Part shown: positions 9,140-18,879 of the stretch, in pieces
How the letters are laid out: each line of letters begins with the position of its first letter
Numbering within the stretch: position 1 is the stretch's first letter
Origin: Candidatus Zymogenus saltonus
GTDB lineage: Bacteria; Desulfobacterota; Zymogenia; Zymogenales; Zymogenaceae
NCBI GenBank assembly: GCA_016929395.1
Contig: JAFGIX010000022.1
Coordinates: 1-64,000, forward strand
Direction of reading: 5' to 3'
Length of the DNA: 64,000 nt
Position numbers and translations under genes: made by a program
Notes under the pieces: model-generated
Database searches by the model: none
Seen by the model: only the letters and a program-made list of their open reading frames with translations
Told to the model about the DNA's origin: nothing

Positions 9140-10192
9140 ATGTCGGACAAAAAGATAAGGGTCTTGATTGTCGATGATGCCGATTTTATGAGAAGGGCCC
9201 TTACGAGGATTCTTGAAGCGGATCCGGATATAGAGGTTGTCGGGTACGGAAAGACGGGCAGGGAGGGGATTGACGCGATAAGGGAGCTGAGGCCGGACGT
9301 GGTGACCCTCGATATAGATATGCCTGAGATGGACGGCATTACGGCGTTAAAGCATATAATGATTAAGTATCCAACGCCCGTAGTGGTGGTGAGCGCCCTC
9401 ACCCATCAGGGTCAGATTACCTTTGAGTCTCTGAGGCTCGGCGTTGTCGATTTTCTTCCTAAGCCGTCCGGTTCCGTCTCGAGGGATATGGAGCTTCAGA
9501 AGGAGGACCTTATAAGAAAGATTAAAATCGCCTCGGCCGTGGATATTGAAAAGGTAAGAAGGGCGAGGATAAGAGCTTTTGAAAAGAAGGGGAAACGGGG
9601 AGCTTGGTCGAAGAAGGGTATCCTTGTCATAGGGACCTCTCTCGGAGGGCCGAACAATCTGATCAGGTTTATCTCCAAACTGCCGGAGGATTTCCCGCTC
9701 CCTATTGTCGTAACGCAGGATATTTCACCGGTGATCCTCGAGTCTTTCGTGGAGAAGTTCGACAGCGTGTCTCCGATAAGGATCAGGAAAGCGGAGGACG
9801 GCGTGTGGCTAGATGCCTCCACCGCCTATATAAGTTCTTTGGATAAGGCCGTGACCTTCGAGAGAAACAGGTCAGGGGATGTGGTCTTGAGAGTCAATTC
9901 CTCCGAGGGAAATTCGATTGACAAAATGATGGTATCCGCTGCCGAAGTAATGCGCTCGGGGACCATCGGCTTCCTATTTGCCGGAGCGGAGGATGACGGC
10001 GTTAAGGGCCTTATGAAAATCAACGATATGGGCGGCGAGACGCTCATGGAGAACGGCAACAGCTATATTTTTCCGGAATCACAAATGGGGGCGTTAAAGG
10101 GGGCAAATGCTAAAAGTGTTCAAATCAGCGAGGATACCGTGTCTTTGATAATCGAACTGATCGGCAAGATCGAGCGAGGTGAAAGAGAATAA
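9140..10192 (+). CDS. receiver-CheB-like protein, catalytic His replaced
   Basis: Residues 1-125 are a receiver (VLIVDDADFMRR; acceptor in VVTLDIDMPEMDG; KPSG). Residues 155-345 are a CheB methylesterase-like domain. CheB uses a Ser-His-Asp triad. Here the Ser (GTSLGG, residue 167) and Asp (AEDDG, residue 286) remain, but the His motif QHM has become QDI, so residue 194 is Asp. Normal receptor demethylation is therefore unlikely. It may bind MCPs or act as a phosphorylation-dependent adaptor. Its stop overlaps the next ATG by one base (TAATG), which implies translational coupling. An intact CheB is encoded at 24264 in the same cluster. Confidence 0.85.
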   Translation: MSDKKIRVLIVDDADFMRRALTRILEADPDIEVVGYGKTGREGIDAIRELRPDVVTLDIDMPEMDGITALKHIMIKYPTPVVVVSALTHQGQITFESLRLGVVDFLPKPSGSVSRDMELQKEDLIRKIKIASAVDIEKVRRARIRAFEKKGKRGAWSKKGILVIGTSLGGPNNLIRFISKLPEDFPLPIVVTQDISPVILESFVEKFDSVSPIRIRKAEDGVWLDASTAYISSLDKAVTFERNRSGDVVLRVNSSEGNSIDKMMVSAAEVMRSGTIGFLFAGAEDDGVKGLMKINDMGGETLMENGNSYIFPESQMGALKGANAKSVQISEDTVSLIIELIGKIERGERE

Positions 10193-12000
10193 TGGAAGAC
10201 GGTAAGAAGTTAATCCTTGTTGTTGACGATGACGAAAACCTTCTCTTAGTAATTACCAAGTATCTGAAAGAGCTGTTGACGGAAGGTAAAGTCTTAAGCG
10301 CCATTTCCGGCGAGGATGCGCTGGAGATTATAAGGGAACACGAGATCGACCTTCTGATAACGGATATATATATGCCGGGATTGAGCGGTTTTGATCTCCT
10401 TATTGAGGCTAAGAGGAGGCTCCCCTCGATCAAGGTGATAATGATGACCGGATATTCCACGCCCGAGCTCCATAAGGAGGCGTTCGAGAAGGGATCGGTC
10501 GGCTTTATAGAGAAGCCTTTCCAGAATGAGGAGCTCCTAAGATTTGTGAGCAGCGCCTTTGAGCACGCGGGCAAGGGTTTCGCCGGGGCCATGGATGGAA
10601 TACAGATTGCCGATATAATTCAGCTGAACTGCATTGCGAGGCTTAAAAACGTCGTAAGGATAAATACGGGCACCGATCAGGGAGCGATTTACTTTGAAAA
10701 TGGAGACGTGGTTCACGCATCGACGGACAGGTTCGAGGGTGAAGATGCGCTCATGGCTATCCTGAATTTCCCCGGGGGGACCTTTTCAACAGAAAGGAAC
10801 GTCTCCGCTCCGAAGACCTCCATCCACAAAAAGTGGGAGTCTCTGCTCCTTGAGACCTTCATCTATATCGATGAGAAGAAGAGGGGGGACTTTGTCCTCA
10901 AGGAGGAGGTCTCCGTCGATCACCAAAAGGATACAGAGGCCAAAAAGGATAACGGTACCATCAGGGTGTTGGTCGTAGACGACTCGAAGATAATCTCAAA
11001 GGGGATATCCGACATTTTGTCGAAGGACTTAAATATAGAAGTTATAGATACGGCCGCCGACGGAGAGGAAGCTCTTTTAAAGGTAAATGAGCATAATCCG
11101 GATGTCATAACCCTCGATGTCAACATGCCCGGGATGGACGGCCTTACGGCCTTGAAGCACATCATGATCATGAAGCCCACACCCGTGGTGATGCTCTCCG
11201 CCTATACCCAGGAAGGGGCGAGTACAACCTTCGATTCCTTGAGGTTCGGCGCCATCGACTTCATCTCCAAGCCGAGCTCCCGTCAGGATCTTAACCTTGA
11301 CGACCAAAAGAAGATTATGATAGAAAAGGTCAAGAGGGCCGCCGGGGTCAAAACCAGCAGTATTCAACATATCCGGTTAAAACAGAACAAACGCCAAGAG
11401 GCAAGTGTTGACTCCCTGGAGAACACCAAGTATATAGTGGCCATGGGGGCGGCCCTGGGGGGGTACGGCGCTCTGCTCAAGATTCTCCCCTCGATTCCGG
11501 ACGATTTTAATGCCGCGATCATAGTCGTGCAGTATATGCCGAAGGAGGTCGTCGAGCCGTTCTCGAAGTACCTGAGTCAGTTTTCACCGATTGTAGTGAA
11601 GTCCGCCGAGGACGGTGATATAATAAAGAGCGGAGTGTGTTACATTTCGTCCGACAGCGATTATATCACCGTTGAGGGGGGGAGCGAAGGGGCAAGGCTT
11701 AAGATTCACGACCGACCATTTGACTTCGATCATCCCAACTCGTTCAACATGCTTTTGATCTCACTTACCGAGTCCTTCGGCGACAAGACTCTCGGCGTGA
11801 TCCTGACGGGGGAAGGAACGGATGGCTTGGAGGGCGCGGCGGAGGTGAAAAACGTCGGAGGAAAGGTCTTCGCCCAAATGCCCGAGACATGTCTGTCTCC
11901 CGATATGTCCAAAAAGGTGATTGACTCCGGCCTCGCCGATAAAGTGGTATCGGATGTCAGACTTGCCCACGAGATTGCCGCGGCATTAAAAAATATATAA
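10192..12000 (+). CDS. receiver-PATAN-receiver-CheB-like hybrid, catalytically dead
   Basis: A 602-residue four-module signalling protein. Receiver 1 (1-125) has acceptor Asp58 in LLITDIYMPG. Residues 130-235 resemble a PATAN/DUF4388 domain (IQIADIIQLNCIARL, then GAIYFENGDVVHA), known from cyanobacterial and deltaproteobacterial motility regulators. Receiver 2 spans 255-375 (VLVVDDSKIISKG; ITLDVNMPGMDG). Residues 405-602 are CheB-like, but the nucleophile motif GASTGG is GAALGG (Ser to Ala421) and QHM is QYM (His to Tyr448); only Asp544 of the triad is kept. It should be a pseudoesterase that integrates phosphorylation signals. The gene is coupled by one base to the preceding CheB-like gene. 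Confidence 0.85.
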   Translation: MEDGKKLILVVDDDENLLLVITKYLKELLTEGKVLSAISGEDALEIIREHEIDLLITDIYMPGLSGFDLLIEAKRRLPSIKVIMMTGYSTPELHKEAFEKGSVGFIEKPFQNEELLRFVSSAFEHAGKGFAGAMDGIQIADIIQLNCIARLKNVVRINTGTDQGAIYFENGDVVHASTDRFEGEDALMAILNFPGGTFSTERNVSAPKTSIHKKWESLLLETFIYIDEKKRGDFVLKEEVSVDHQKDTEAKKDNGTIRVLVVDDSKIISKGISDILSKDLNIEVIDTAADGEEALLKVNEHNPDVITLDVNMPGMDGLTALKHIMIMKPTPVVMLSAYTQEGASTTFDSLRFGAIDFISKPSSRQDLNLDDQKKIMIEKVKRAAGVKTSSIQHIRLKQNKRQEASVDSLENTKYIVAMGAALGGYGALLKILPSIPDDFNAAIIVVQYMPKEVVEPFSKYLSQFSPIVVKSAEDGDIIKSGVCYISSDSDYITVEGGSEGARLKIHDRPFDFDHPNSFNMLLISLTESFGDKTLGVILTGEGTDGLEGAAEVKNVGGKVFAQMPETCLSPDMSKKVIDSGLADKVVSDVRLAHEIAAALKNI

Positions 12001-12019
12001 TCGTGCGTCGGGAGTAAAT

Positions 12020-12403
12020 ATGAGTTATAATATATTGGTTGTCGACGATTCAAAAGTTATAAGGGATTCCTTGAGAGTAATATTTGAGGCGGAGGGATAC
12101 AAGGTCGATTCGGCGGAAAATGGTGCGGATGCCCTGGACAAGGCAAGGGAAAATAAATACAGCGGAATTATTACGGATGTCTTTATGCCGGTCATGGACG
12201 GATATGAATTCATAAAGCGGGTAAGGGGCATTGACGGATATAATTCAGTGCCGATCATAATCATCACCGTGGAGGAGGAGATCAGGATGCACCGGGAAAA
12301 GGGACTCCATGCCGGGGCGAACATATATCTCGCAAAGCCTACGGAGCCTAAGAAACTTGTGACGAATATGAAGATGCTCTTGGGGGAAAGCCTTGAACGT
12401 TGA
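12020..12403 (+). CDS. CheY-like response regulator
   Basis: A 127-residue receiver with the DD pocket (ILVVDDSK), acceptor Asp in IITDVFMPVMDG, a conserved Thr in IIITVEEE and Lys in LAKPTEP. There is no output domain. The end overlaps the cheR start by 11 bases, so the two are probably translationally coupled. In this cluster it is one of at least three stand-alone receivers that could act as outputs or phosphate sinks for CheA. Confidence 0.87.
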   Translation: MSYNILVVDDSKVIRDSLRVIFEAEGYKVDSAENGADALDKARENKYSGIITDVFMPVMDGYEFIKRVRGIDGYNSVPIIIITVEEEIRMHREKGLHAGANIYLAKPTEPKKLVTNMKMLLGESLER

Positions 12404-13226
12404 TGGTTTCAAATTAGTGACAGATTACATGAAAGATACGCTGGGCCTCGAATTTTCCAACGGGCAGGAAAAGGTCTTCGAGAAGAAAATCGCCGAGAGA
12501 ATAGAGGAGCTTCAAATGGCCGACATCTTCAACTACTACCTCGCCCTGAAACACAGGTACAAGGAGATCGAGCTCATCAACCTCCTGGAGAGGCTCAATA
12601 TCAACGAGACCTATTTTTACAGGGAAGAGGATAAACTGAAGGCCTTAAAAAACCAGGTGTTCCCGGGTCTCATTGACAGTAAGTCCAACGCCGACAGGTT
12701 TATCCACATCTGGAGCGCCGGATGCTCCACCGGTGAGGAGCCCTTTACGATCGCGATGATGCTGAAGGAGAAGATCGAGGAGAACCCCGACGCTGAATCG
12801 ACTCAGGTCAGGATCATGGCCACCGACATCAACAGGTTATCCCTTGCCGCGGCAAGGAGGGGGGTATACGACGAGTGGTCGGTAAGACACCTTCCGGAGA
12901 TTTATATCGAAAAGTACACGACCAGAAGAAACGGGACTTTCGAGGTTTCCGATGAATTGAAGAAGATGATCGAGTTTTTGCCCCTTAACCTCAACGACAC
13001 CGAATCGTGGATAAAAAAGCGGGGTTTTTTCTTTGACATTATCTTTTGCAGAAACGTGTTGATGTATTTTTCTCAGGACAGGGCCAGGGCGGTTATCGAT
13101 GGATTCGCCAAGGTCTTGCGCAAGGGGGGATTCCTCTTCGTGGCCTCGACGGAGTCGGTGACCAGGCACTCCGACCTCTTTGCGGCAAGGAAGATAGAAG
13201 GCAGTTTCATTTATGAGAAAGTCTGA
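12393..13226 (+). CDS. cheR: CheR-type MCP methyltransferase
   Basis: CheR transfers methyl groups from S-adenosylmethionine to glutamates of chemoreceptors, setting adaptation with CheB. The 277-residue protein has the all-alpha N-terminal CheR domain (residues 1-75) and the SAM-binding segment HIWSAGCSTGEEPFTIAM, then ATDIN and DIIFCRNVLMYFS, all typical. The start is a TTG overlapping the preceding receiver by 11 bases and preceded by GGGGGAAAG; the next in-frame ATG (near 12430) would cut the N-terminal domain. The likely substrate is the MCP at 13951. Confidence 0.93.
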   Translation: MNVDGFKLVTDYMKDTLGLEFSNGQEKVFEKKIAERIEELQMADIFNYYLALKHRYKEIELINLLERLNINETYFYREEDKLKALKNQVFPGLIDSKSNADRFIHIWSAGCSTGEEPFTIAMMLKEKIEENPDAESTQVRIMATDINRLSLAAARRGVYDEWSVRHLPEIYIEKYTTRRNGTFEVSDELKKMIEFLPLNLNDTESWIKKRGFFFDIIFCRNVLMYFSQDRARAVIDGFAKVLRKGGFLFVASTESVTRHSDLFAARKIEGSFIYEKV

Positions 13227-13278
13227 TATTATATTATTTTGGATTGTAATATTTTCATCTATTTAGGAGGTGATTATA

Positions 13279-13782
13279 ATGGCAGAAGCCGAAAGGAGCG
13301 ATCTCTCGATAGGTAGGGGCGGCGATTCTCAGATCGTGACCTTTTTCCTTGCGGATGAGGAGTTCGGCGTGGACATACTCCTTGTCAAGGAGATAATAAG
13401 GCCCGCTCCCATCACGGAGGTTCCCAACACGCTATCTTACGTAGAGGGGGTTATCAACCTCAGGGGGAAGGTGGTCCCCGTGGTCGACCTTAGAAAGAGG
13501 CTCTATCTACCCGCCTCCCCGCAGGACAAGTCGACCAGGATTATGATTATCGAGATGCAGGAAAGGACAACCGGCTTTATTCTTGACAGCGTCTCGAAGG
13601 TTATTACGCTCCCAAAAGATTCCATACAGGCCGCGCCTGACATGATCACGGTAGGAGTGGATAGTGAATACATACTGGGAGTCAGCAGGGTGGAGGATGG
13701 GGGAGACAGACTGATCATACTGCTCGATTTCTCCAAGATACTCACGGAGACGGAGAGGGATGAGATCGGTCATCTGGAATAG
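13279..13782 (+). CDS. cheW: CheW coupling protein
   Basis: A CheW adaptor that links receptor to CheA kinase. The fold markers are QIVTFFLADEEFGVDI, the VEGVINLRGKVVPVVDLRKR strand pair, and GFILDSVSKVITLP. The ATG at 13279 is chosen because AGGAGG (13265-13270) lies eight bases before it; the upstream GTG at 13270 overlaps the ribosome site itself. It precedes the only full-length MCP in the window. Confidence 0.92.
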   Translation: MAEAERSDLSIGRGGDSQIVTFFLADEEFGVDILLVKEIIRPAPITEVPNTLSYVEGVINLRGKVVPVVDLRKRLYLPASPQDKSTRIMIIEMQERTTGFILDSVSKVITLPKDSIQAAPDMITVGVDSEYILGVSRVEDGGDRLIILLDFSKILTETERDEIGHLE

Positions 13783-13950
13783 CGTGAGTTGCGGGATACC
13801 GGGAGTGTTTTAGTGATATGGCGTCCCGACCAAGGGAGGGGAAGTAATGGAAGGCGCCGCAAGGTCTGGATAAAAAATCTTATTGTTATAGTTATTTGAG
13901 AAGTTTTTGGAATAAAAGAGTTTAAGAAATAAAAATATCAGGAGGATAAA

Positions 13951-16260
13951 ATGCGATTTACGATCAGAACAAAATTGTTGTTTTGGTTTTCTATACTGGC
14001 TACAGCGGGCATTCTTAGTTTTGCTATCCCGAGTTATTTGAGAAGTGCTTCTGACATCGAAAAACTCGTACAAGAAGAACTATCAGTATTGCTCGATTCA
14101 GCTGACAGCGCCGTTACAATCTTCTTCTATGAAAGGGAGAAGGACCTGGAAACGGCGGAGAAAATCGATTCATTAGATAACGCCCTTGCGGGGATCGGCA
14201 CCTGGGAGGAATACAGCGCATATTTAAGAAAGTTCAAGGAGGTCAGGAAAGACGTTGTTGACGATTTCCGTTTTTTTGACAGAGACGGAATCCTCGTAGC
14301 ATCATCGTCGCCGGACTTGATGGGAGAGAGCTTTACAAGGCGAAAGTACGTAACGGAGCCGCTGAAGGGAGAGGTGGAGTTCTGGATCCAGCCTTACGTC
14401 AGCACGGAGACCCTGGGCCCGAGGATCGCCGTGTCCAAGCCGGTCAAGAGGAACGGAAGGGTCGTTGGTGTTCTCGTGGAATACGTCTCGTGGAAGTACC
14501 TTGACGAAAATCTTTTTATACACGCCCGTATTGGAGAGACCGGCGAGGCCTATATAGTCGATGTGAAGACAGGGCTGATGGCTACGGAGTCTCTATTTGT
14601 AGATGACTTGAAAAAAGAGGGGCTTGTGAAGGAGAGCGCCATCTCAGAGCTCAACCTGACCGATACCGAGGGCTACGCAAAAGTCTTGAAGGAATCTACG
14701 GGACACAATGACCCTGTAAACGGGGAGTGGAAAAGTTACAGGGGCGTGGATGTCTTCGGGGCGGGCGTCTATCTCTCGGACCTCGGCCTTATTGTTATGG
14801 TGGAACAGGATGTTAATGAGGCATTGGCAATACTTAAAGCCACGAGGAACTACTACATTGTTGCCGGAATACTGCTTTTCATTGGTATTTGGATTTTCAT
14901 CTTTCTTATCTCCGCTGTTATTACAAGACCCATTGTGAGGGCGACCGAAGAGATTAGAAGGGCCACCGATACCGCCGACCTGACGACGAGGCTTGAGGTT
15001 ACAACAAAGGACGAGATAGGCGATCTTATTGAGGGGTATAACGCTTTTGTCGAGCGTCTCGAAAATATCGTGGCGAGGGTGGCCAAGGGGGCCGGAACGG
15101 TTCGGGGCCTTTCTGAGGAAGCGGGGCCTGTTGCCGCGAGGAATGCGGAGATCATGGCGGGACTCAGGAGAAGGATGGAGGAGATATCCTCCATTACTGA
15201 GACGGAGGTGGAGAGTTCAAGAAACGCCCTTAACATCATAACGGAAATGGCCCGGGGTGCTGTAGGTGTTCAGGACAGGGCGCAGGCTCAGGCCACAAAC
15301 GCCGCCCAGACTTCTTCGGCCATCAACGAGATGGCAACATCGGCGAAAGAACTCTCAAACGAAGCGGAAAGGGTCCGGGCGACCGGTCAAGAGTCGCTCG
15401 AAAGGCTAACGGAGGCCTTGGGGCTTGCGCGTAATGTTGCCGAGAACGCCGCCCGTACGGCGGAGAGGGCCGCCGGTACGCTGGAACTCGCCGAGGAGGG
15501 CCGTGAAGCCGTCCGCAGAACGGAAGAGGGTATAAACTCGATAGCCGAATCTACAAACCAGGTGTTTGAGATCGTCGAGGTTATCGACGACATCGCCGAG
15601 CAGACGAACCTCCTCGCTCTAAACGCCGCGATCGAGGCCGCCAGGGCAGGGGAGCATGGCAAGGGTTTTGCGGTCGTCGCCGACGAGGTAAGAAAGCTCG
15701 CCGAGCGAAGCGGTGAGGCCACGAAAGAGATCACGGAGCTCATCAAGACGGCAAACAAGGCTGTCGATGAGGGAACTAAACTGGCCGGCGAGATTGCCAA
15801 GGAATTCGAGACAATCCGTGAAAACGCCGAGCAGGCGGCCGGTACCGCAAGGGGCAACGTGGAGGCGGCAAGGCGGGCCACGGAGGACCTCGAGGTCGGT
15901 GTGGCGGGCGGTAAGACCGCAAACGAGATCAACGAGGCGGTCTCCGAAGCCATGAGCCAGCAGCTCAAGAGCATCGAAGAGGTTCTCAGGTCGATGGACG
16001 AGCTTGCGTCCCTCGCCCAGGAGATCGTGGAAGTTACCACCGAGCAGGCACGAAGAGCCCGGACCATTGAAGATACGATTCAGGGGATTGTGGAAGGCTC
16101 CGCGGAGATCAATACATCCATTATAGAGGGCGTTAAGGAGACGGAGACTGTGGCCGAGGGTGCCGGTATAGTCAGGGATGGCCAGTTGACAATCACCGAG
16201 CTTTCCGGCGCCAACGCCCAGCTCATGGCCCAGTTTAAGTTCAGAGGGCTCGTGGAGTAG
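13951..16260 (+). CDS. methyl-accepting chemotaxis protein with dCache-like sensor
   Basis: The only complete chemoreceptor here, 769 residues. TM1 is near residues 8-30, the extracytoplasmic sensor 31-300 looks like dCache ([27 protein letters not shown]), TM2 is near 302-325, HAMP about 326-380, and the cytoplasmic coiled coil runs to the end. The hairpin tip ([20 protein letters not shown], about 551-570) is canonical. No C-terminal CheR-docking pentapeptide is seen. AGGAGG precedes the ATG by six bases. The ligand is unknown; its nearest clue is the pair of TauE/SafE transporters downstream, suggesting an organosulfur, sulfite or anion stimulus (inference). Confidence 0.92.
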   Translation: MRFTIRTKLLFWFSILATAGILSFAIPSYLRSASDIEKLVQEELSVLLDSADSAVTIFFYEREKDLETAEKIDSLDNALAGIGTWEEYSAYLRKFKEVRKDVVDDFRFFDRDGILVASSSPDLMGESFTRRKYVTEPLKGEVEFWIQPYVSTETLGPRIAVSKPVKRNGRVVGVLVEYVSWKYLDENLFIHARIGETGEAYIVDVKTGLMATESLFVDDLKKEGLVKESAISELNLTDTEGYAKVLKESTGHNDPVNGEWKSYRGVDVFGAGVYLSDLGLIVMVEQDVNEALAILKATRNYYIVAGILLFIGIWIFIFLISAVITRPIVRATEEIRRATDTADLTTRLEVTTKDEIGDLIEGYNAFVERLENIVARVAKGAGTVRGLSEEAGPVAARNAEIMAGLRRRMEEISSITETEVESSRNALNIITEMARGAVGVQDRAQAQATNAAQTSSAINEMATSAKELSNEAERVRATGQESLERLTEALGLARNVAENAARTAERAAGTLELAEEGREAVRRTEEGINSIAESTNQVFEIVEVIDDIAEQTNLLALNAAIEAARAGEHGKGFAVVADEVRKLAERSGEATKEITELIKTANKAVDEGTKLAGEIAKEFETIRENAEQAAGTARGNVEAARRATEDLEVGVAGGKTANEINEAVSEAMSQQLKSIEEVLRSMDELASLAQEIVEVTTEQARRARTIEDTIQGIVEGSAEINTSIIEGVKETETVAEGAGIVRDGQLTITELSGANAQLMAQFKFRGLVE

Positions 16261-16715
16261 GACAAATAAGGACAGGTGGTTAAAGGAACCCCCATTTTTG
16301 GGCGCTGTATCTCCCATTGCCTTGAGGCACAACGGCGGAGATGGGGGAATCTCTTGCACGCACCCAATCTAAACTTCCCGCCGGCCGTTGTTGTATGGCT
16401 CGGGGTGGAGATGCAAAGGCAAGATGCAAAGGGGCTTGGATGATAATAAGCAAGAGGGGACCGGCGGGGCGACTAGTTGGGGAGGAGGGGGAGCTGTCAA
16501 TGGTGCTGTCTCCGTTAGCGGATACGGCTTTATGGGGATCTTGGGTTGAATAATTGATATGATGGGGCGGGATCGCGATGGGGAGTAAATTGCGGTTGAG
16601 GCGGATGGTTTTTCAAGTTCTGTGATGGGGCGTACCGAATCAGAGGGGGCCGAACCGTTATAGTGTTTTTTAGAGGGGAGTTTAAAAGAGGATAAAAATT
16701 TCAAGGAGTTCATGC
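16261..16715. other. 455-base intergenic stretch without a supported gene
   Basis: Between the MCP and the CheY-like gene I see no coding region that looks real, no tRNA and no recognisable riboswitch. Short inverted repeats exist (TGCC-TTGA-GGCA near 16319), but none has a terminator T-run. The spacing is unusual for an otherwise compact cluster and may contain an internal promoter. Confidence 0.4.
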
Positions 16716-17090
16716 ATGGCCAGAACAGTGTTGGTGGTAGACGATTCCACGTTTATGCGAAATCGCATAAAAGAGGCCCTCGAAGGGGATGAATTGACCG
16801 TAGCCGGTGAGGCCAAAGATGGTGACGAGGCGATAGCCCTTTATAGGGAGCTTAGGCCGGACCTGGTCACAATGGACGTAACTATGCGAAACACCGACGG
16901 TTTTACCGCCGCCGAGGTCATTCTCAAGGAGTTTCCGGATGCAAACCTGGTGCTTTTGACCCTGCGTCAGGAGGCGGAAAAACACTTCCTCGAGGAGGCG
17001 GCAAAGAAAATGGGTATTAAGGCGGTGATACTGAAACCCTTCAAACCGGAGGAGCTGAAGGCCTCGATTCTTGGAATATTGAAGGATTGA
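16716..17090 (+). CDS. cheY: CheY-like response regulator
   Basis: A 124-residue receiver: VLVVDDSTFMRN pocket, acceptor Asp in LVTMDVTM, Thr in VLLTLRQE and Lys in LKPFKPEE. The usual MPxMDG after the acceptor is MRNTDG, a small departure in the loop that normally shapes phosphorylation. The length and sequence are close to classic CheY. It precedes the first HAMP/TauE pair, so it may be the phosphorylated output that reaches these membrane proteins, though flagellar or pilus targets are equally possible. Confidence 0.87.
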   Translation: MARTVLVVDDSTFMRNRIKEALEGDELTVAGEAKDGDEAIALYRELRPDLVTMDVTMRNTDGFTAAEVILKEFPDANLVLLTLRQEAEKHFLEEAAKKMGIKAVILKPFKPEELKASILGILKD

Positions 17091-17191
17091 CCCACGTCTC
17101 TGATTTTTAAGATCAATGGGCGGCTGAACGAGGTTGTGGTGTTGTTCGTAAATGGTTCTCGGTTCAATCAGTTTTTTTAGGAAGATTATCT

Positions 17192-18007
17192 ATGGGGACA
17201 AAAAAGGGCGATTTTCAGTGGGATGGTGTAAATCGGAGAAAGGAAAAAAAGCGAAAGATAGAAAGGAGACAGTACAGCTGGCGCTCGATCCAGCTTGGCG
17301 ATGCGATCAGGAAATACGAAAGGAGGAAAGAAGAGAGAAGGAAAAGCATCAAAGAGAGGAAAAAATACGCCATCTTTACAAACCTGAAGAAGAAGCTCTT
17401 GATATACTTCCTGTTGATTGTCTTTGTTTCCCTCTCCATAAGCCTGGAGTTGATTTGGGAGGCGGGAGAGACGAAGCTTAAGGATGAACTGAAAAGCGGT
17501 GTAATAACGGAGGCGCCTGAGGGGGAGGTCAGGGATGCGGTATCGGCGATAGACTACGACCAGGCCTTCAAGTCCTTGCATAGGCTTCAGATTAGAATGG
17601 TAATCATCCTTGCCATTGTTGCCTTTGCTGTGTTTCTCACCTTGTATTTCTTTATAAAGGACGTCGCCGATCCCCTGGACGAAATGGTCAAGACGGCAAA
17701 AGAGGTATCGAAGGGGAACCTGGGAAGGACGGTCCCCGTATACTCCAAGGACGAGATAGGGCAGCTTGGCTCCATCATAAACGATATCACCGCGGATTTT
17801 CAGGAGGTACTCCTAATGGTTGGGAAGATCAGCCTTTCCGCCTCCGACGCCACGGATATTATTCACAACAAGGTGGAGGTGTTGAAGGAGAAGAAGATAA
17901 GCGACGATATTCAGAAGCAGCTAAATGTTTTATACAAAGATATAAGCGAGTTGAAATCACTGGTGGAATCCTTCAGCTTCTACCATATCGACCTGGACAA
18001 GCTGTAA
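17192..18007 (+). CDS. HAMP-domain membrane protein without output domain (first copy)
   Basis: A 271-residue protein with a very basic N-terminal 65 residues (many KKRK, ERRK and KERKK runs), TM1 near 68-88, a short extracytoplasmic loop of about 40 residues, TM2 near 132-153 and a HAMP domain (ADPLDEMVKTAKEVSKGNL... KDEIGQLGSIIND). After HAMP only a helical tail of about 65 residues follows, with no kinase, cyclase or MCP domain. It is paralogous in layout to the protein at 18880, and each copy sits directly before a TauE/SafE transporter. I infer that it passes a signal between the transporter and the chemosensory array. Function not established. Confidence 0.75.
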   Translation: MGTKKGDFQWDGVNRRKEKKRKIERRQYSWRSIQLGDAIRKYERRKEERRKSIKERKKYAIFTNLKKKLLIYFLLIVFVSLSISLELIWEAGETKLKDELKSGVITEAPEGEVRDAVSAIDYDQAFKSLHRLQIRMVIILAIVAFAVFLTLYFFIKDVADPLDEMVKTAKEVSKGNLGRTVPVYSKDEIGQLGSIINDITADFQEVLLMVGKISLSASDATDIIHNKVEVLKEKKISDDIQKQLNVLYKDISELKSLVESFSFYHIDLDKL

Positions 18008-18047
18008 CTCGCGATATCAAATACTTTTTTAAGGCGTTTTTTTCATA

Positions 18048-18857
18048 ATGGAATACATTTTAGATTTCTGGGCCTCGGCATCCGGCAATTTATTTATGTT
18101 TCCGGTTGCCATCTGCGTGGCGGCCCTGGCTACGGGGAGCGGATTCGGCGGCGGAATAATATTTCTGCCCATCTTCGTCTACGTCCTTGATATGACGATA
18201 CCCCAGAGCATAGGAACCAGCATGGTAACGGAGCTTTGTGGAATGACCTCGGCGATGATCGGGTATGTGAGACAGAGGCAGATCGAGTACGGGATGGCCT
18301 TTCCGATGGTTCTTCTCTCCATTCCGGGAGTAGTCATCGGTCTCCATCTGGCTATGGTGATAAACGAGGCGATTTTGAAGGTTTTTTTTGGATTGCTCGT
18401 TGTAGGATGTGCCGCGTGGACATTTGTATCGATGATTGAGAGGAAATATGGAGACAGGGAGGGACTTAACGTGGAGGAGATGTATCCCTTCAGCTGGGTT
18501 CCCTTTATCGGCGGCATATCAAGCGGATTGAGCTCTGTTGGTACGGCGGAGACCATTTTCCCCCTTCTGGAAAGGATCTACAAAATCAACGTCCACAGAG
18601 CGATCGCCACGACCATTGTGGTAGAGGGGCTGGTGGGGTGGGTTGCCACGTCGATAAATATCTGGGAGGGACAGATCCGGTGGGACGTGGCCGTCTTCAC
18701 CATGACGGGCGTTCTGATAGGCGGACAGCTGGGGCCAATCGTAAACAGGATTACCCCGGTCTCGGTCCTAAAGGTTATATTCTCGGTATTCGTATTCTTG
18801 ACAGGATCGAAGATGGTTTACGATAACATCCCGAAAATTTTAGGTCTTTTTAAGTAG
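18048..18857 (+). CDS. TauE/SafE-family membrane transporter (first copy)
   Basis: A 269-residue protein with about eight hydrophobic helices and the two TauE/SafE signatures: an N-terminal GSGFGGGIIFLPIFV and a central GGISSGLSSVGTAETIFPLL. Family members move sulfite, sulfoacetate, taurine-related or other anions across the inner membrane. It lies 40 bases after a HAMP protein and 22 bases before a second HAMP protein, inside the chemosensory operon. TauE genes are not standard chemotaxis partners, so this may be a transporter-sensor arrangement. Substrate unknown. Confidence 0.83.
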   Translation: MEYILDFWASASGNLFMFPVAICVAALATGSGFGGGIIFLPIFVYVLDMTIPQSIGTSMVTELCGMTSAMIGYVRQRQIEYGMAFPMVLLSIPGVVIGLHLAMVINEAILKVFFGLLVVGCAAWTFVSMIERKYGDREGLNVEEMYPFSWVPFIGGISSGLSSVGTAETIFPLLERIYKINVHRAIATTIVVEGLVGWVATSINIWEGQIRWDVAVFTMTGVLIGGQLGPIVNRITPVSVLKVIFSVFVFLTGSKMVYDNIPKILGLFK

Positions 18858-18879
18858 TGTTCTTAAATAGTGTTCGATA

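Noticed and set aside
16437-16450. GG-N10-GC match that could be a sigma-54 promoter before the CheY-like gene
   Set aside because: The -12 box reads AAGC and the -24 box lacks TGGCA, so only the bare spacing matches.
16369-16713. Minus-strand frame of 114 codons in the gap after the MCP
   Set aside because: Proline-rich low-complexity translation of G-rich sequence with no start context.
16261-16715. Riboswitch (c-di-GMP type) before the CheY-like gene
   Set aside because: The conserved GEMM core and receptor motifs are absent.
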